This document shows, one piece after another, positions 62,305 through 64,000 of a stretch of 64,000 nucleotides of DNA. The stretch comes from Cytophagaceae bacterium. GTDB lineage: Bacteria > Bacteroidota > Bacteroidia > Cytophagales > Spirosomataceae. Below the pieces are notes generated by a model. The model was given only the letters and a program-made list of their open reading frames with translations. It made no database searches and was not told the DNA's origin. Within the stretch, counting starts at the first letter, position 1. Every line of letters starts with the position of its first letter. The translations under genes were made by a program, and so were the position numbers. Location of the stretch: positions 2,666,001 to 2,730,000 of the forward strand of contig JADKIR010000004.1 in NCBI GenBank assembly GCA_016722655.1, read 5' to 3'.

Positions 62305-63573
62305 TCAATACTCATACCACTCCTTCCACCAGGTTTGGAGCGAGCGTCGGATCTCGTTTTCACGGGCATTGTTGCCTGGTTCGTATATTTTTTTGCCTTT
62401 GAGCTCGTCGGGCAGAAAGTTTTGCTTGGCAAAATTTCCGGCATATTCGTGCGAATATTTATAGTTTTTGCCGTATCCAATCTCTTTCATGAGCTTGGTG
62501 GGGGCATTTCTTAAGTCCACAGGTACCGGCAAATGGGCAGTTTGCTCAGCCAATGCAATGGCGTTGTCAATGGCTACGTATGAGGCATTGGATTTGGGCG
62601 AAGTGGCCAGATATACCGCAGTTTGTGAAAGTATTATCCGCCCTTCAGGATACCCGATTTTCATGATGGCATCCATGCAGCTGTTTGCCACCATCATGGC
62701 GGTAGGGTTGGCAAGGCCGATGTCTTCCGAGGCCATAATCAACATCCGACGTGCAATAAACTTCGGGTCTTCGCCTGCCACAATCATGCGGGCCATCCAA
62801 TACAATGCCGCATTGGGGTCAGAGCCTCTGAGCGACTTGATAAAAGCCGATATAATGTCATAGTGCTGCTCCCCTGACTTGTCGTAGCGAGCCAGGTTTT
62901 TCTGTACTACTTGCTCTACCAACTCATTTTCAATCGTTACTTCAGCTTGCCCTACTTGTGCATTGACCACCAGTTCGAGCAGATTGAGCAGTTTTCGGCC
63001 ATCGCCGCCGCTGATTCTGAAAAGCGAGTCGGTACTCGAAATTTTCACATTTTTACTATGCAGCCATTCGTCTTTTTCCAGGGCTCTATTAAGTAAGGCC
63101 ATCAGTTCTTTTTCTCCGAAAGCCTCCAGAATATATACCTGACAGCGTGAAAGTAATGCCGAATTAACCTCAAAAGAGGGATTTTCGGTGGTGGCACCTA
63201 TCAGAGTTACTTTGCCTTTTTCAACCGCACCCAGCAGTGCATCTTGTTGCGATTTGTTAAAACGATGAATCTCATCAATAAACAAGATAGGAGGAAACAA
63301 GCCGGAAGGCTTATTGATAATTTCCCTGAGATCTTTCACCCCGGCGTTGATGGCACTCAGGCTGTGAAACTGCCGCTTGGTAATTTCGGCCAACATGAGT
63401 GAAAGCGTGGTTTTACCCACTCCCGGCGGTCCCCAAAGGATCATGGAAGGCAAAAGACCGGCTTCCAGGGCTATTCTGAGAGCTTTGCCTCTGCCCAGAA
63501 TGTGTTCCTGACCTATGTAGTCATCCAGGGTGCGTGGTCGGAGACGTTCGGCTAGGGGTACGAAATTATCCAA
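62305..63573 (-). CDS. rarA: Replication-associated recombination protein A (RarA/MgsA-type AAA+ ATPase)
   Basis: This 422-residue clamp-loader-like ATPase acts at stalled forks. It has LAERLRPRTLDDYIGQEHIL, Walker A WGPPGVGKTTL (about 46-56), Walker B ILFIDEIHRFNKSQQDALL, sensor GATTENPSFEVN, and the C-terminal tetramerisation region with RGSDPNAALYWMARMIVAG, ASEDIGLANP and DLRNAPTKLMKEIGYG. The frame is complete and normal. The GxxExxY remnant begins just after its stop. Confidence 0.96.
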   Translation of the reverse strand: MDNFVPLAERLRPRTLDDYIGQEHILGRGKALRIALEAGLLPSMILWGPPGVGKTTLSLMLAEITKRQFHSLSAINAGVKDLREIINKPSGLFPPILFIDEIHRFNKSQQDALLGAVEKGKVTLIGATTENPSFEVNSALLSRCQVYILEAFGEKELMALLNRALEKDEWLHSKNVKISSTDSLFRISGGDGRKLLNLLELVVNAQVGQAEVTIENELVEQVVQKNLARYDKSGEQHYDIISAFIKSLRGSDPNAALYWMARMIVAGEDPKFIARRMLIMASEDIGLANPTAMMVANSCMDAIMKIGYPEGRIILSQTAVYLATSPKSNASYVAIDNAIALAEQTAHLPVPVDLRNAPTKLMKEIGYGKNYKYSHEYAGNFAKQNFLPDELKGKKIYEPGNNARENEIRRSLQTWWKEWYEY

Positions 63574-63670
63574 AATATTTTTTGTTTTTTTAAGATAGTA
63601 AAATTGATTAAACCTTTCTGCTTTTCAAAATCCTTTACCTAGAATTCTAATTATTTTATCAATGATTCCG

Positions 63671-63678
63671 TAATTTTG
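63671..63678 (+). promoter_or_regulatory. Putative -7 element for the aldo/keto reductase gene
   Basis: TAATTTTG matches TANNTTTG; the start site would be near 63685, 16 nt before the ATG at 63701. Confidence 0.4.
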
Positions 63679-63700
63679 ATTTTTCAACCAATTTTAAAAA

Positions 63701-64000
63701 ATGAATTATAGAATTTTAGGAAAAACTGGGGCAAAGGTATCCGAAATCGGGCTGGGCACCTGGCAGGTAGGAGGTAAGTGGGGGAGCGATTTTGATCACA
63801 AACTGGCCCAAAAAATACTTAATGAGGCTGCGGAACAGGGTATCAATTTCATAGATACCGCCGATGTGTACAGCGACGGAGAATCAGAAATAACCATCGG
63901 GAAATTTTTAAAATCGCATAAAGGGAAGTTTTTTATAGCCACCAAATGTGGCAGGCAGATAAATCCACATGTAAATGAGGGTTACACGCCTGTTGCACTG
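63701..64000 (+). CDS. Aldo/keto reductase, N-terminal part (runs off the window)
   Basis: The first 100 residues are visible: NYRILGKTGAKVSEIGLGTW, GGKWGSD, INFIDTADVYSDGESE (Asp and Tyr of the catalytic tetrad) and FFIATKCGRQ (Lys). This is the NAD(P)H-dependent aldo/keto reductase fold. The substrate is unknown and the C-terminus is missing. Confidence 0.9.
   Translation, partial: MNYRILGKTGAKVSEIGLGTWQVGGKWGSDFDHKLAQKILNEAAEQGINFIDTADVYSDGESEITIGKFLKSHKGKFFIATKCGRQINPHVNEGYTPVAL

Overview
The window looks like chromosomal DNA of a Bacteroidota bacterium, most likely order Cytophagales (environmental, AT-rich, Leadbetterella/Emticicia-like; the genus is a guess). Reasons: TANNTTTG-type -7 promoter elements with little Shine-Dalgarno signal, two proteins ending in type IX secretion (T9SS) sorting domains, a PorU2-like C25 peptidase, LytS/LytTR and RpoE-type regulators, a SerB-SerA fusion, a three-subunit transhydrogenase and a Wzi-like outer-membrane protein. 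No rRNA, canonical tRNA, prophage or insertion sequence was seen.

Layout. 0-6 kb: lipid/ribosome cluster (fabH fragment, plsX, rpmF, yceD-like), coaX, nadD, gmk, an ECF sigma factor with a putative zinc anti-sigma protein, DinB and DUF486 proteins. 6-12 kb: secreted purple-acid-phosphatase-like enzyme, serB-serA fusion, DUF2853, a barrel-like protein and a 56-residue membrane protein with a textbook promoter and terminator. 12-21 kb: phosphohexomutase, LytS/LytTR pair, HsdR-N-like protein, AMP nucleosidase, TPR protein, then desaturase - glutathione peroxidase - menA (frameshifted). 21-30 kb: C25 peptidase, lipoprotein, asparagine-synthase-like gene and uvrD/pcrA, the last two also frameshifted. 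30-35.6 kb: repeat-rich spacers, TspO, pdxJ, yqeY, cvpA, a zinc peptidase and a HepT/MntA module. 35.7-46 kb: pnt operon, EamA transporter, TatD, M43 protease with a tail-fibre-like protein, feoAB and a VapBC-like module. 46-57.6 kb: xerD, aminopeptidase P, subtilase, DUF1460, Lrp, an unusual tRNA-like RNA gene, DUF819 transporter, Wzi-like protein, a protein that seems to use an ATT start, and a FecA-like TonB receptor. 57.7-62.3 kb: a mosaic array of duplicated cassettes. 62.3-64 kb: rarA and the start of an aldo/keto reductase.

How they fit together. Most of the window is housekeeping: cofactors (CoA, NAD, PLP, menaquinone), nucleotides, serine, redox balance, iron uptake and DNA repair, plus surface/T9SS functions. 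The accessory part is the 57.7-62.3 kb array. Each full unit is a ~64-residue protein translationally coupled to a ~353-residue PQQ/beta-propeller-like protein with a unique N-terminal half and a nearly identical C-terminal half; a GxxExxY-family gene, a 23-bp motif present five times and gene remnants surround them. This array and the tRNA-like RNA at 51.40-51.57 kb are the best candidates for undescribed biology. Three single-site frameshifts within 8.2 kb (menA, asparagine synthase, uvrD) point either to sequencing indels or to local gene decay.
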